A stretch of DNA of 64,000 nt. Source: VRUE01 sp963703335. GTDB lineage: Bacteria > Actinomycetota > Thermoleophilia > Solirubrobacterales > 70-9. Below are positions 52,246-60,316 of the stretch, in pieces (position 1 is the stretch's first letter; each line of letters opens with the position of its first letter). The notes beneath the pieces are model-generated. The model worked only from the letters and a program-made list of their open reading frames with translations, did no database searches and was not told where the DNA came from. Made by a program: the position numbers and the translations under genes. Location: NCBI GenBank assembly GCA_963703335.1, contig OY969812.1, positions 558,001 to 622,000 on the forward strand. The letters run 5' to 3'.

Positions 52246-53175
52246 ATGAGGATCGCGCTCCTCGCCGGCGGCACTGGCGGCGCCAAGCTCGCGGCCGGGA
52301 TGCAGGAGGAGCTTGGCTCCGACCTGGCGGTGATCGTCAACACCGGCGACGACATCGAGACCCTCGGCGTCCACGTCTCCCCCGATCCCGACCTCGTCAC
52401 CTACTGGCTCAGCGGCGAAATCGACGAGGAGCGCGGCTGGGGACTGCGCGACGACAGCTTCACCGTCTTCGAGCGCCTGACCAAGCTGGGTGCGCCGAGC
52501 TGGTTCGGCCTCTCCGACCGCGACCTCGCCACCTGCCTCTATCGCCGCCAGTTCGTCGAGGAGGGCGGCAGCTTCACCGCCGCGCAGGCGCAAATCGCGC
52601 GTGCGCTTGGCGTCGAGGCAAGGGTGCTGCCGATGTGCGAGGCGCCGGTGCGAACCAAGGTGCACACGGCGGCCGGCATACGCGGCCTGCAGGAGTACCT
52701 GATCGTCGACCGCGGCGAGCCCGAGGTCCACGGGGTCGAGCTCGACGGCATCGCCGAGGCCGAGCCGACCAAAGAGGTGCTGGAGGCGCTGCGCTCGGCG
52801 GAGGCGATCGTGATCGGCCCCTCCAACCCAGTGATCAGCATCGGTCCGATCCTCGCCGTGCCGGGGATGCGCGAGGCGATTGCCCAGTTCGGAGTGCCCG
52901 TCGTCGCCGTCAGCCCCTTCGTCGCGGGAGCGGTCGTCAAGGGGCCGACCGAGCGTTTCATGCAGGCCCTCGGCCGCCCCTCCACCGCGGCTGGCGTCGC
53001 CTCGCTCTACGCCGGCCTGATCGACGCGATGGTCGTCGACGATGGCGATCCCGATCCGCCCCCAGAGGACATCCCGACCCTTTCCACGGCGACCCTGATG
53101 GAGGGCGCGGCGGGCCGGGCGCGGCTCGCGCGCATCGTCCTCGACTACGCCGCTAGCCTCGCCGAAGGTGAATAA
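52246..53175 (+). CDS. cofD: 2-phospho-L-lactate transferase (CofD/FbiA)
   Basis: A 309-residue CofD-fold transferase with the opening signature IALLAGGTGGAKLAAGMQEE, NTGDDIETLGVHVSPDPDLV, SDRDLATCLYRRQFV, and GPSNPVISIGPILAVPGM. These are the Fo/GTP- or EPPG-binding segments. It transfers the phospholactyl (or phosphoenolpyruvyl) group to the deazaflavin Fo, giving F420-0 or dehydro-F420-0. Positioned directly after fno and before cofC, it belongs to the F420 operon. Length and all motif positions are normal. Confidence 0.93.
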   Translation: MRIALLAGGTGGAKLAAGMQEELGSDLAVIVNTGDDIETLGVHVSPDPDLVTYWLSGEIDEERGWGLRDDSFTVFERLTKLGAPSWFGLSDRDLATCLYRRQFVEEGGSFTAAQAQIARALGVEARVLPMCEAPVRTKVHTAAGIRGLQEYLIVDRGEPEVHGVELDGIAEAEPTKEVLEALRSAEAIVIGPSNPVISIGPILAVPGMREAIAQFGVPVVAVSPFVAGAVVKGPTERFMQALGRPSTAAGVASLYAGLIDAMVVDDGDPDPPPEDIPTLSTATLMEGAAGRARLARIVLDYAASLAEGE

Positions 53176-53190
53176 CTCCCCCTCGACAGC

Positions 53191-53832
53191 TTGAAGGCGA
53201 CCGCGGTCCTGCCGGTCAAGCGCTTTGCCGCCGCCAAGCAGCGGCTCGCGCCCGGCATGGGCGCCACGCACCGTGCCGAGCTGGCGGCGGCGATGCTCGA
53301 GGACGTGCTGGAGGCGATCGGCACGGCCCGCTCGATCGAGCGCACGATCGTCGTCACCAGCGAGCCGCGCGCAGCCGAGCTGGCGATCGCAAACGGCTCC
53401 GAGGTGGTTCCCGATCCGGATGAGGGCGGCCACTCGGGCGCCGCCCTCGCCGGGATCGCCCGGGCGCGACAGCTCGGCGCCGAACGGGTCGTGCTGCTTC
53501 CAATCGACTGCCCGCTGTTGGCGCCACGAGAGCTCGAACGCCTGCTGACCGGCATGCCGGAGCGCTACGTCGCAATCGTCCCCGACCGGCACGGAACCGG
53601 TACCAACGCACTTGCGCTCTCACCGCCGGACGCGATCACCCCCGCCTTCGGCGAGGGCAGTTGCGCCCGTCACGTCTCCTCTGCCCGCGACGCCGGCGTT
53701 CCGTTCGGAGTGGAGGAGCTTCCCTCGCTTGCGCTCGATCTCGACACGCCGGCTGACGTCGTCGCGTTGACGATGGCGCTGGAGGGTGACAAGAAGCGCG
53801 CGCGGCGAACGGCGAAGGCGCTGGGCATATGA
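53191..53832 (+). CDS. cofC: 2-phospho-L-lactate/PEP guanylyltransferase (CofC/FbiD)
   Basis: A 213-residue nucleotidyltransferase, TTG start at 53191 (KATAVLPVKRFAAAKQRLAP). Motifs are the P-loop-like LPVKRFAAAKQRL, DEGGHSGAALAGIARAR, VVLLPIDCPLLAPRELERLL and VPDRHGTGTNALALSPPD. It guanylylates phospholactate or PEP for CofD. The gap to cofD is 15 bp and its TGA overlaps cofE (ATGA). The TTG is supported by the absence of other starts before the conserved motif. Confidence 0.92.
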   Translation: MKATAVLPVKRFAAAKQRLAPGMGATHRAELAAAMLEDVLEAIGTARSIERTIVVTSEPRAAELAIANGSEVVPDPDEGGHSGAALAGIARARQLGAERVVLLPIDCPLLAPRELERLLTGMPERYVAIVPDRHGTGTNALALSPPDAITPAFGEGSCARHVSSARDAGVPFGVEELPSLALDLDTPADVVALTMALEGDKKRARRTAKALGI

Positions 53833-54647
53833 GCTCGTCGGGCATCAGCGCCTTCGGGATCGAGGGACTGCCAGAGGTCGAGACGGGAGCGGCACTGGGG
53901 ACACTGATCGCCGAACGCGTCGAGCTACAGGACGGCGACGTCGTCGTCATCGCCCAGAAGGTCGTCTCGAAGGCTGAGGGACGGGTGCGCCTGCTCGCCT
54001 CGGTGAAGCCCGGCGCCAGAGCAAGCCGGCTCGCCGCAGAGCTGGACAAGGACCCGGCGCTGGTCGAGCTGATCCTCGAGGAGAGCACCGCGGTGCTGCG
54101 GGCCAAGCGAGGCGTGCTGATCACCGAGACGCACCACGGCTTCGTCTGCGCCAACGCCGGCATCGACAGCTCCAACCTGCCGGATGAGGGCACGGTCTGC
54201 CTGCTGCCCGAGGACCCTGACGGCTCGGCGCGGAGGATCAGGGATGAACTCAGGGGTCGGGGTGGGGAGCCGGGGGTGGGGTCCGCCGGACAAAAGCGGG
54301 GAGTGTCCGGCGGACCCCACCCCCGGCTCCCTTCCTCAATCGCTGTGGTCATTGCGGATAGCTTCGGACGGGCGTGGCGGCTTGGGCAGGCGGAGGTGGC
54401 TATCGGCTGCGCCGGGCTGCAACCGCTGGACGACTGGCGAGGGCGACACGACGCCCACGGCCGTGAGCTGGAGGCAACCCTGATCGCCGTCGCAGACGAG
54501 GCAGCGGCGGTGGCCGACCTGGCCCGCGGCAAGGACAGCGGCATCCCGGCGGTGGTCATCCGTGGCCTAGACCGCTTCGTCACCCCCGAGGACGGCCCCG
54601 GCGCTCAGGCCCTTCGGCGCCCTTCGGCGGACGACCTCTTCCGCTGA
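53829..54647 (+). CDS. cofE: coenzyme F420-0:L-glutamate ligase (CofE), with an in-frame palindromic insertion
   Basis: A 272-residue CofE-type ligase that adds glutamates to F420-0. Family segments are LPEVETGAALGTLIAERVEL, VVIAQKVVSKAEGRVRL, TETHHGFVCANAGIDSSNL and SIAVVIADSFGRAWRLGQ. Between LRGRGG and SIAVVIADSFGR an extra ~22 residues (about 146-168) interrupts a region that is normally a short link. Those residues are encoded by a perfect 27-bp palindrome (54265-54331). There is no FbiB-type nitroreductase domain after it. The stop is 3 bp before the inverted repeat of the downstream islet. Confidence 0.9.
   Translation: MSSSGISAFGIEGLPEVETGAALGTLIAERVELQDGDVVVIAQKVVSKAEGRVRLLASVKPGARASRLAAELDKDPALVELILEESTAVLRAKRGVLITETHHGFVCANAGIDSSNLPDEGTVCLLPEDPDGSARRIRDELRGRGGEPGVGSAGQKRGVSGGPHPRLPSSIAVVIADSFGRAWRLGQAEVAIGCAGLQPLDDWRGRHDAHGRELEATLIAVADEAAAVADLARGKDSGIPAVVIRGLDRFVTPEDGPGAQALRRPSADDLFR
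54265..54331. repeat. in-frame palindromic element 1 inside cofE (27-13-27)
   Basis: Arms 54265-54291 and 54305-54331 are perfect 27-bp inverted repeats with a 13-base loop, AAAAGCGGGGAGT. Arm ends read GGGAGCCGGGGG and GGTCCGCCGGAC. It replaces a short loop in the protein and keeps the frame open. Confidence 0.9.
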
Positions 54648-54650
54648 CGT

Positions 54651-54705
54651 CAGGTCCATCCCGGTAGGGGTGGAACGTCTTGCACTTTTTGGCAAGTAGG
54701 TAGTC
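54651..54705 (+). repeat. islet left inverted-repeat end
   Basis: Contains the 21-mer and, 19 bases on, GGCAAGTAGGTAGTC; between them lies TGCACTTTTT, related to the AAAAAGT of the right end. Confidence 0.65.
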
Positions 54706-54792
54706 AGAGCACGTACGGGCGCTAGGCTCGAAGGCGGCCCGGCCATAGCCGTCCATAAAGAGAGCACCGAGCGACAAGAGCGTCGGCCGGGC

Positions 54793-55386
54793 CTACTCCA
54801 GGCCCTTGTCGACCTCAAGCCCGTCGATGATCTGCTGAAAGGTGGTAACTCGAAGTCGAAGGCGCGTAGCGATTCTCTGCTCATTACTGCCTGCCGCAAT
54901 GAACTGCTGGCCAACTGGCCCCGGAGCGTGCTTTGCCAGCAAGCCGACAACTTCCTCGGTCCAAGCTTCGGCTTCTTCGCGATGCCCAGCGCCGGTCCCT
55001 TGTCTCGCGGCAAGACGCTGTTCAAGCAGGTGGGCCAACTCATTGCCGCGCCGATGGGCGTTACGCAGAGTCAGATCGACATTGACGATCTCGATCTCTG
55101 GCGCCTCCCATGCTTCCCGAAGCTCATTCCGCTGTCGTACTGGGGCAGCCGCAAGCTGGCAGACCAAGACGACGACGACCGACAAGAGGATCGCCACTGC
55201 TGCGGCCAAGACGGCGACGGCAACTTGCGTCGTGGTGGGCTGGCCCTCTTGTGCGATCAGGGCGAGCGAAGAAAAAATGGCAGTCAACAGCGCGCCCCCC
55301 AACTGAAAGGTCGTGGTGCGGTAGACGCCGGCAGCGTCTTCCTTCGCCCGCTGCCAGGCGCTTTCAGTCAAGTTCGGTTCCGCCAT
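54793..55386 (-). CDS. two-helix membrane protein, function unknown
   Basis: A 197-residue protein with two adjacent hydrophobic segments (LGGALLTAIFSSLALIAQEG and VAVAVLAAAVAILLSVVVVL) after a ~25-residue polar N-terminus. The cytosolic C-terminal ~110 residues are helical, with an acidic EAPEIEIVNVDLTLRNAHRR and an amphipathic end. This double-helix-plus-coil layout resembles small effector-like membrane proteins, but no family was recognised. It is leftward, the last gene at the islet's left end. Confidence 0.55.
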   Translation of the reverse strand: MAEPNLTESAWQRAKEDAAGVYRTTTFQLGGALLTAIFSSLALIAQEGQPTTTQVAVAVLAAAVAILLSVVVVLVCQLAAAPVRQRNELREAWEAPEIEIVNVDLTLRNAHRRGNELAHLLEQRLAARQGTGAGHREEAEAWTEEVVGLLAKHAPGPVGQQFIAAGSNEQRIATRLRLRVTTFQQIIDGLEVDKGLE

Positions 55387-55653
55387 TCGCCGACCCTATC
55401 GGGGGTCAACGCAGCGGGTCCGTAGCGTCGGACTCGGAGACCGGTGCAGTAGGGCAAATTCAAGCCGCTCCCGCTGCCAAGTCACAGCGGGAGCGGCAAA
55501 ACAGGCTGCGATTGGCCCGCCGGAGGCTATTCCGATAGTCGGATGACCGAATCCGTCCGAGCAATCGACAATTCTTCATAGCGATCCGCTCCGCTCGCGA
55601 TTGGCGTCAAGGGCAGGCGGGTTATCCAAGTCAACTCAATTCGAAGGAGCCAT
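55387..55653. other. intergenic region, no gene seen
   Basis: About 267 bases between divergent genes. It contains CAATTCGAAGGAGCCAT just before 55654, a good ribosome-binding site for the following small ORF, and AT-richer patches that could be promoters. Confidence 0.4.
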
Positions 55654-55929
55654 ATGGCTTTTCAAATAGTCGCCGTTCGCACCGAGTCGCCCACCGACGG
55701 ATCGCACGACCACATCTCTGAGGTAAAGACCAGCGGGGGCAACGAATGGAGTCGCGATAGCGTCGTCAAAGACATTCGTGACGGGAGCTACAGCTACTAC
55801 ACCGAAGTCGATGGCTCCAAAGCGGAAGTGATCGTCGTGGAATGTCCCCATTGCACCTTCGGCGACTACATCAAGACCACGGCTGACAACACGACAGCCG
55901 ACAATCTTCTGAGCCTCCCGAGGTTCTAG
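55654..55929 (+). CDS. DUF3892-like small protein
   Basis: A 91-residue protein with a clear AAGGAG ribosome-binding site. It starts MAFQIVAVRTESPTDGSHDH and includes ISEVKTSGGNEWSRDSVVKD, IRDGSYSYYTEVDGSKAEVI and YIKTTADNTTADNLLSLPRF. This matches the DUF3892 pattern (I-x-A-V-R near the start, a Gly in the centre, Y-[IL]-[RK]-T..D....DNL..LP at the end). Function unknown. Its TAG overlaps the convergent gene's stop by 4 bp. Confidence 0.7.
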   Translation: MAFQIVAVRTESPTDGSHDHISEVKTSGGNEWSRDSVVKDIRDGSYSYYTEVDGSKAEVIVVECPHCTFGDYIKTTADNTTADNLLSLPRF

Positions 55930-56252
55930 TCGCGCACCGCCACGATCTCGTGGCAGCGTCGTGGGATCGGATGCGGCCTTCGCTCTAGCAGAGGCATATT
56001 GCCTCGCGGGTGGGCGCCGTATCCGAGGGCCACGGCTATCGCGTCTGAGATGAACGGCAGTAGCCGCTCAGCCTCGCTGGCCGTCAGGTCCACGCCAAGC
56101 CGCCGATCCAGGGTCAAGGTGATCCGATCTTCCTCCTTCGGATGAGCCTCAAGGAACGGGACACGCCAGCCATTCACGATCACATCGTGGTGCTTGAACG
56201 GACCTGGGAAGTTCACGCGAAAGCCCTCTTGGGGCTGGCACTCCTCCGGCAT
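55926..56252 (-). CDS. hypothetical protein
   Basis: A 108-residue protein (MPEECQPQEGFRVNFPGPFK) with Trp/Pro-rich strands (VIVNGWRVPFLEAHPKEEDR), a strand-helix segment (ITLTLDRRLGVDLTASEAER) and a C-terminal His/Arg-rich part. No family recognised. Its 3' end overlaps DUF3892 by 4 bp and its start faces the IS1595 transposase gene. Confidence 0.5.
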   Translation of the reverse strand: MPEECQPQEGFRVNFPGPFKHHDVIVNGWRVPFLEAHPKEEDRITLTLDRRLGVDLTASEAERLLPFISDAIAVALGYGAHPRGNMPLLERRPHPIPRRCHEIVAVRD

Positions 56253-56328
56253 TTCGATCCTTTCGACCCTTGGGGGCCGCCTTATTCGCCGCCACCCGTT
56301 GTACGTGTAACTGGTATCATTTGAGCAG

Positions 56329-57267
56329 ATGGCAGCAAGAAACCGAAACTCCGTGGCGCCAGCGCCGTCGAGCGAATCGCAGATGACCTACTCGCGGTTC
56401 TTGGAGCTATTCCCCGACAACGACGCTTGCCTTGAGCACCTGAAGGAGCGATTCTTCGCTGACGGCACCGAGTGCCCGAAATGCGGGAAGGCCAGCAAGT
56501 TTCACCGGATCAAGGGGCGCTCTGCCTATAGCTGCCAGTACTGCGGGCACCACGTCTATCCGACCGCCGGCACGATCTTCCACAAGAGCACCGTGAGCTT
56601 GCAGCTCTGGTACTTCGCCATCTATTTGATGTCTTCGACCCGGTGCGGGATCAGCGCGAAGCAACTCGAGCGCGAGATCGGCGTGACCTACAAGACGGCT
56701 CACAGAATGTTCAAGCAGATCAGGACGCTGCTCTCCGACGACGAGGAAGGACCGCTGAGCGGCAAAGTCGAGATTGACGAGACCTTCTATGGCGGCAAAC
56801 CGCGGGCGGCTGAGAAGCGGGAGAAACGCGGGCACCTACGCCGCAAGTACCGCCCTAGCGTCGTCGGCATGGTCGAGCGGGGCGGTGAGATTCGCACTCG
56901 CGTTGTCGGGGACGCGACCCATTCGACGCTCTCCAAGGTCGTCATGGAGTTCGTCCTGCCGGAGTCGATGATCTTCACCGACGAGTGGCACGCTTATAAG
57001 GCCATCGGCCGGGAGTTCAAGAGCCACCGCCGCATCCGGCACCGCTCGAAAATCTACGTTGAAGGCGACAACTACACGAACACGATCGAGGGCTTCTTCG
57101 GCCTGTTCAAGAACGGCGTTCGCGGCGTCTACCACGCGATCAGCACCGAGTACCTCCAGAGCTACGTGGACGAGTATGCCTTCAGATACAACCGGCGCAA
57201 CTCAGATCAGCCGATGTTCTGGGCGATGCTCAACCGCGTGAACCGGGAAGCCCTAGCTTCTTCCTAG
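56329..57267 (+). CDS. IS1595 family (ISXO2-like) transposase
   Basis: A 312-residue full-length transposase. An N-terminal zinc ribbon (CPKCGKASKF and YSCQYCGHH) is followed by a helix-turn-helix region (CGISAKQLEREIGVTYKTAH). The DDE/N catalytic domain has EIDETFYGGKP (Asp), FTDEWHAYK (Asp) and DNYTNTIEGFFGLFKNGVRG, with Asn/Glu as the last positions. It is the only recombinase in the islet. No terminal inverted repeats immediately flank it, so it may act on the islet ends, or be a stand-alone gene. Confidence 0.92.
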   Translation: MAARNRNSVAPAPSSESQMTYSRFLELFPDNDACLEHLKERFFADGTECPKCGKASKFHRIKGRSAYSCQYCGHHVYPTAGTIFHKSTVSLQLWYFAIYLMSSTRCGISAKQLEREIGVTYKTAHRMFKQIRTLLSDDEEGPLSGKVEIDETFYGGKPRAAEKREKRGHLRRKYRPSVVGMVERGGEIRTRVVGDATHSTLSKVVMEFVLPESMIFTDEWHAYKAIGREFKSHRRIRHRSKIYVEGDNYTNTIEGFFGLFKNGVRGVYHAISTEYLQSYVDEYAFRYNRRNSDQPMFWAMLNRVNREALASS

Positions 57268-57422
57268 CCCTATTCGAGGTCGTCTTCCCTAGGTCACGGA
57301 GGAAGTCTGCCTCTGTGTGGGTCGGGTCCTGCTTCACGTCGCGCTCGGGGGGCGTGGGCTTCGTCTTGTCTGGACGCTTACGCGCAGGGCTCATGCTCAA
57401 AGCTTAGGCCCTCCTAGGGCGC

Positions 57423-57475
57423 TGCCCGGGCCCCGGCAGAATGAGCTTGCTAGAGCCTTTCCTGGGGCCCGGGCA
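57423..57475. terminator. hairpin between convergent transposase and P63C genes
   Basis: TGCCCGGGCCCC (57423-57434) and GGGGCCCGGGCA (57464-57475) form a perfect 12-bp stem with a 29-base loop. It lies between the convergent stops at 57267 and 57504 and is a probable bidirectional terminator. Confidence 0.45.
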
Positions 57476-57503
57476 CTCACGAGGCCCTATTTCGGGCCCC
57501 TCG

Positions 57504-58568
57504 TCACGCTGCCCGAAGATCGCCCCAATCTTCGCCATCAAGTCGAGGCTGGAAGGCCTTGTCGAAGACCTGAGAGAACTTTTCTCGAAACTCGGGCATG
57601 TCTTTACAGAGCTTCATCACGGCGATGACCTGCTGAATCTGATTGTTGACCAAGGACCGCCCGTGATTCTTGAGCCATTGATGATGGTTCTGCCCGTGGT
57701 GAGGGTCGGGGTTTCGGTTTCGCAACTCGTCGGCTACATCTTTGTCAACGGCGTCGTAGACAAATGCCATGACGTACTTGCCCCATCGCAACGGCCGATG
57801 CCTAGCTGAGTAGTGCGTCCCCTCAAGCCGGGCAAGCTCGAACCAGAACTCGTCCGGGAACATCTTCGCCCACTCCTGCATGTCGTCCGCAATGAACGCC
57901 TGGAGCTTCAGTTGCAGGGCCTGTTTCTCGCGAAGCTCCTGATAGCCAGTTGCCTCGTCAATCAGAGCGATGATCCCGACGCGCGCACAAGCCCTTGTGA
58001 TGGCTTCGGCCGTGGCAGCAAGAGGAAGCTGACTCGACTTCAACAGTTCATCGTCACGTGCGTTGAGATAGAGATCAGCAATATCCAGCAGCACCGTTGC
58101 CTCATAGCCGTTAGCGAGTTGAGGACGACCCGGGATCTGAAAGCCAATGATCTGATTGACGATCTCGCCAGGCTTATAAAGAGGGTTGCGCTCCAGGTAA
58201 CGCTGGAGGTTGCTGCTGTCGCGACCCCCCGATACGACCTTCACGACCTCGCGCTGCGTGAGGACGCGGCGAAGGTCATTTAGAACGTGGCACTCAAACT
58301 CGACCTCTCCGATTTTGAGAGTCCCGCGCAGCATTGAATAGGGAGGGGGGTCGTCAGCGGGGGGCGGTGGAGGATCGTCGGCGGGCGGTGCCGGCGGCTC
58401 GCCGTCGTTGGATTTGCCCCAGCGCGCTCTTGCGCCGCGTTGGGCGATTTCGCTGCGCTCGGAAGCACTCAGGACGTTGGCGCGAGCCTTGCCTCCCTTG
58501 GAGGCACCTTTCTTAGAAAGCTCTCTGGCTGCGTCGCTTCTTTTCTGACTCAATGCGATTCCTTCCAA
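57504..58568 (-). CDS. P63C domain-containing protein
   Basis: A 354-residue protein. N-terminal ~70 residues are basic and Ser/Gly-rich (KKGASKGGKARANVLSASER), followed by a Pro-rich linker (PADDPPPPPADDPPP). The core includes GVIALIDEATGYQ-type segment IIALIDEATGYQELREKQAL and QEWAKMFPDEFWFELARLEG, the P63C signature. The family occurs on phages and mobile elements and is uncharacterised; a DNA-binding or phage-related role is suggested by the basic N-terminus. It is one of the larger genes in the islet. Confidence 0.75.
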   Translation of the reverse strand: MEGIALSQKRSDAARELSKKGASKGGKARANVLSASERSEIAQRGARARWGKSNDGEPPAPPADDPPPPPADDPPPYSMLRGTLKIGEVEFECHVLNDLRRVLTQREVVKVVSGGRDSSNLQRYLERNPLYKPGEIVNQIIGFQIPGRPQLANGYEATVLLDIADLYLNARDDELLKSSQLPLAATAEAITRACARVGIIALIDEATGYQELREKQALQLKLQAFIADDMQEWAKMFPDEFWFELARLEGTHYSARHRPLRWGKYVMAFVYDAVDKDVADELRNRNPDPHHGQNHHQWLKNHGRSLVNNQIQQVIAVMKLCKDMPEFREKFSQVFDKAFQPRLDGEDWGDLRAA

Positions 58569-58636
58569 TTCTTAGCTTGCTCGGGCAAGCATAGACCCGG
58601 CCGCAGACACCGCTGACCCTTTCTGGGGCTTTAGCT

Positions 58637-58891
58637 TTACTCAGACTTGAAGCTGCCGTAGCGGACCCCGCCCGGCGACCAACTGATTCCGGCGAATAGC
58701 TCGCCCGGCTCGACTTCGAGCGCTCCTGCGAGCTTGGCGACGGTATCGACGCGCGCCACGCGCAACCCGCGCTCTAGCTGGGAGACCTCTGTGCGATGCA
58801 CCGAAGCGCGATAGCCGACCTCCTCCTGCGACATATCGGCGCGCTTGCGGATGCGGGCGAGGTTGTCGCCGAACTGATGGGCAACGCTCAC
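58637..58891 (-). CDS. XRE/Cro-CI helix-turn-helix regulator
   Basis: An 84-residue HTH_3-type protein: FGDNLARIRKRADMSQEEVG, then YRASVHRTEVSQLERGLRVA and TVAKLAGALEVEPGELFAGI. Five-helix Cro fold, no sensor domain. Its ATG overlaps the upstream small gene's stop by 4 bp (ATGA). It probably controls the islet's own genes. Confidence 0.85.
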   Translation of the reverse strand: MSVAHQFGDNLARIRKRADMSQEEVGYRASVHRTEVSQLERGLRVARVDTVAKLAGALEVEPGELFAGISWSPGGVRYGSFKSE

Positions 58892-59139
58892 GGCAGTTCC
58901 AGCCGCTCGAAGTGAAGCGCAGGGACGCTGGGCCGAATCGTGATTCCGCCGCAGTCGAGCAAGCTGAAGCCAACGAGGTCGCGGCAGGCGCGCTCTACGG
59001 CGTCGCCCTGATCGAACTCAAGGGCCAGCTTGGGGATCGTCAGGGACTTCGGGTGCGCCGCCAGCGTGAGTGCAAGGACGGCGCGCTGAGTCGCGCATTC
59101 TTGGCGCGAAATAGCCTGTAGATGCATCGGAAGGGCCAA
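58888..59139 (-). CDS. small winged-helix-like protein coupled to the XRE regulator
   Basis: An 83-residue protein (MALPMHLQAISRQECATQRA) with a helical core VLALTLAAHPKSLTIPKLAL and a strand end (GGITIRPSVPALHFERLELP). The helix arrangement resembles a winged helix. It is four-base coupled to the XRE gene. Function unknown. Confidence 0.5.
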   Translation of the reverse strand: MALPMHLQAISRQECATQRAVLALTLAAHPKSLTIPKLALEFDQGDAVERACRDLVGFSLLDCGGITIRPSVPALHFERLELP

Positions 59140-59241
59140 CCTTTCGGTGCCACGGCGCCCGGACGTTCCACCGTCGCGGGCGCCACTTGGTTTCTGGTGC
59201 CGAAAGGCTAGGCGGGATGCGGCCCGGAAAGGTACGTGTCG

Positions 59242-59336
59242 CGACTACCTACTTGCCCACTTTTTCGGCAATCCAACCTCGGACGGCCCAGCCGCTCACC
59301 GAAAAAGTTAAGTGGAACCCCTACCGGGATGGACCT
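59242..59336 (-). repeat. islet right inverted-repeat end
   Basis: Contains GACTACCTACTTGCC and the 21-mer, separated by an extra hairpin: ACTTTTTCGG (59258-59267) pairs with CCGAAAAAGT (59298-59307). The end lies inside the alcohol dehydrogenase reading frame and supplies its last eight codons. Confidence 0.65.
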
Positions 59337-60312
59337 GGAGCACGGCGGCCCCGTGAAGCCTGCCTGCGCGGATCGAGGCAAGGGCCTCGTTGGCGTTCTC
59401 CAGCGGATACAGCTCTACCTCGGTGCGGACTGGAGCCAGTGGTGCCAGGGCCATGAACTCCTCGCCGTCCCGACGGGTGAGGTTGGCGACCGAGCCGAGC
59501 ACTCGCTCGCCCCAGAGCTGCTCGTAAGGGAAGCTCGGGATATCGCTCATGTGGATGCCGGCGCTGATGATCCGGGCGCCTTTGGCGCTGTGCCGCAGCG
59601 CGGTCGTCATCAGCGGCCCAGCCGGGGCGAAGACGATCGCGCCGTCGATCTCTTCCGGCGGGGCCTGATCAGAGGAACCAGCCCACTCGGCCCCGAGCTT
59701 CCGCGCGAAGGCTTGGCCTTCCCCGTCCCCTTCGCGAGTGAAGGCGAAGACGCGCCGGCCTTGGTGCACCGCTACCTGGCAGAGGATGTGGGCAGAGGCG
59801 CCGAACCCGTAGAAACCAATCCGCTCCGCATCGCCGACCAACCGCAGCGCCCGGTAACCGATCAAGCCAGCACAGAGAAGCGGCGCCGCCTGCTCGTCGG
59901 GGTAGCCCTCCGGGATCGGGAAACAGAAGCGCTCGTCGGCCACCGCCAGCTCCGCGTAGCCACCATCGACGTCATAACCAGTGAAGCGGGCGCGGTCGCA
60001 GAGGTTCTCCCGCCCGGCAAGGCAGTAGCGGCACTCGCCGCAGGTCCACCCCAGCCAGGGCACTCCGACCCGCCGTCCCGGGGCGAAGCGCTCCGCTCCC
60101 TCCCCCAGCTCGCGGACGGCGCCGACGATCTGGTGACCAAGCACCAAGGGAAGCTTCGGCTCAGTCAACTCTCCATCGGCGATGTGCAGGTCGGTACGAC
60201 AGACGCCACAGGCATGGACCGCGATCAGCACTTGCCCAGCAGCCGGCCGGGGGTCCGGCAGCTCCGCGAGCCGCAACGGCTCCCGCTGGCGCTCCAGGAC
60301 CATCGCCCGCAT
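59308..60312 (-). CDS. zinc-dependent alcohol dehydrogenase
   Basis: A 334-residue medium-chain dehydrogenase. Catalytic zinc Cys in ACGVCRTDLHIADG and His in GHQIVGAVRELGEG; structural zinc Cys cluster in CGECRYCLAGRENLC; cofactor region GFYGFGASAHILCQVAVHQG. Note that the usual GXGXXG is a GFGASA variant. It likely oxidises or reduces an alcohol/aldehyde. The last eight residues (VHPGRGST) come from the islet's inverted repeat, so the original C-terminus was changed by the islet. It ends near 59308 only because of that. Confidence 0.88.
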   Translation of the reverse strand: MRAMVLERQREPLRLAELPDPRPAAGQVLIAVHACGVCRTDLHIADGELTEPKLPLVLGHQIVGAVRELGEGAERFAPGRRVGVPWLGWTCGECRYCLAGRENLCDRARFTGYDVDGGYAELAVADERFCFPIPEGYPDEQAAPLLCAGLIGYRALRLVGDAERIGFYGFGASAHILCQVAVHQGRRVFAFTREGDGEGQAFARKLGAEWAGSSDQAPPEEIDGAIVFAPAGPLMTTALRHSAKGARIISAGIHMSDIPSFPYEQLWGERVLGSVANLTRRDGEEFMALAPLAPVRTEVELYPLENANEALASIRAGRLHGAAVLQVHPGRGST

Positions 60313-60316
60313 CGGC

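Larger units (their letters stand above)
54651..59336. mobile_element. 4.7-kb islet bounded by inverted repeats, between cofE and the alcohol dehydrogenase
   Basis: The left end (54651-54705) and right end (59242-59336) share two blocks in inverted orientation: the 21-mer CAGGTCCATCCCGGTAGGGGT (54651-54671, complement at 59316-59336) and GGCAAGTAGGTAGTC (54691-54705, complement at 59242-59256). The left end begins 3 bp after the cofE stop; the right end overlaps the last codons of the alcohol dehydrogenase. Inside are a transposase of IS1595 type, two regulators, a P63C protein and three small hypotheticals. I see no target-site duplication. The element type is unknown. Confidence 0.6.

Noticed and set aside
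52201..53592. 463-codon ORF on the minus strand opposite cofD and cofC
   Set aside because: Antisense shadow of two well-supported F420 genes, with Arg/Gly/Asp-rich composition and no motif.
54643..59344. Target-site duplication at the ends of the 4.7-kb islet
   Set aside because: The eight bases on the left (GCTGACGT) and on the right (GAGCACGG) do not match, so transposition with duplication cannot be shown.
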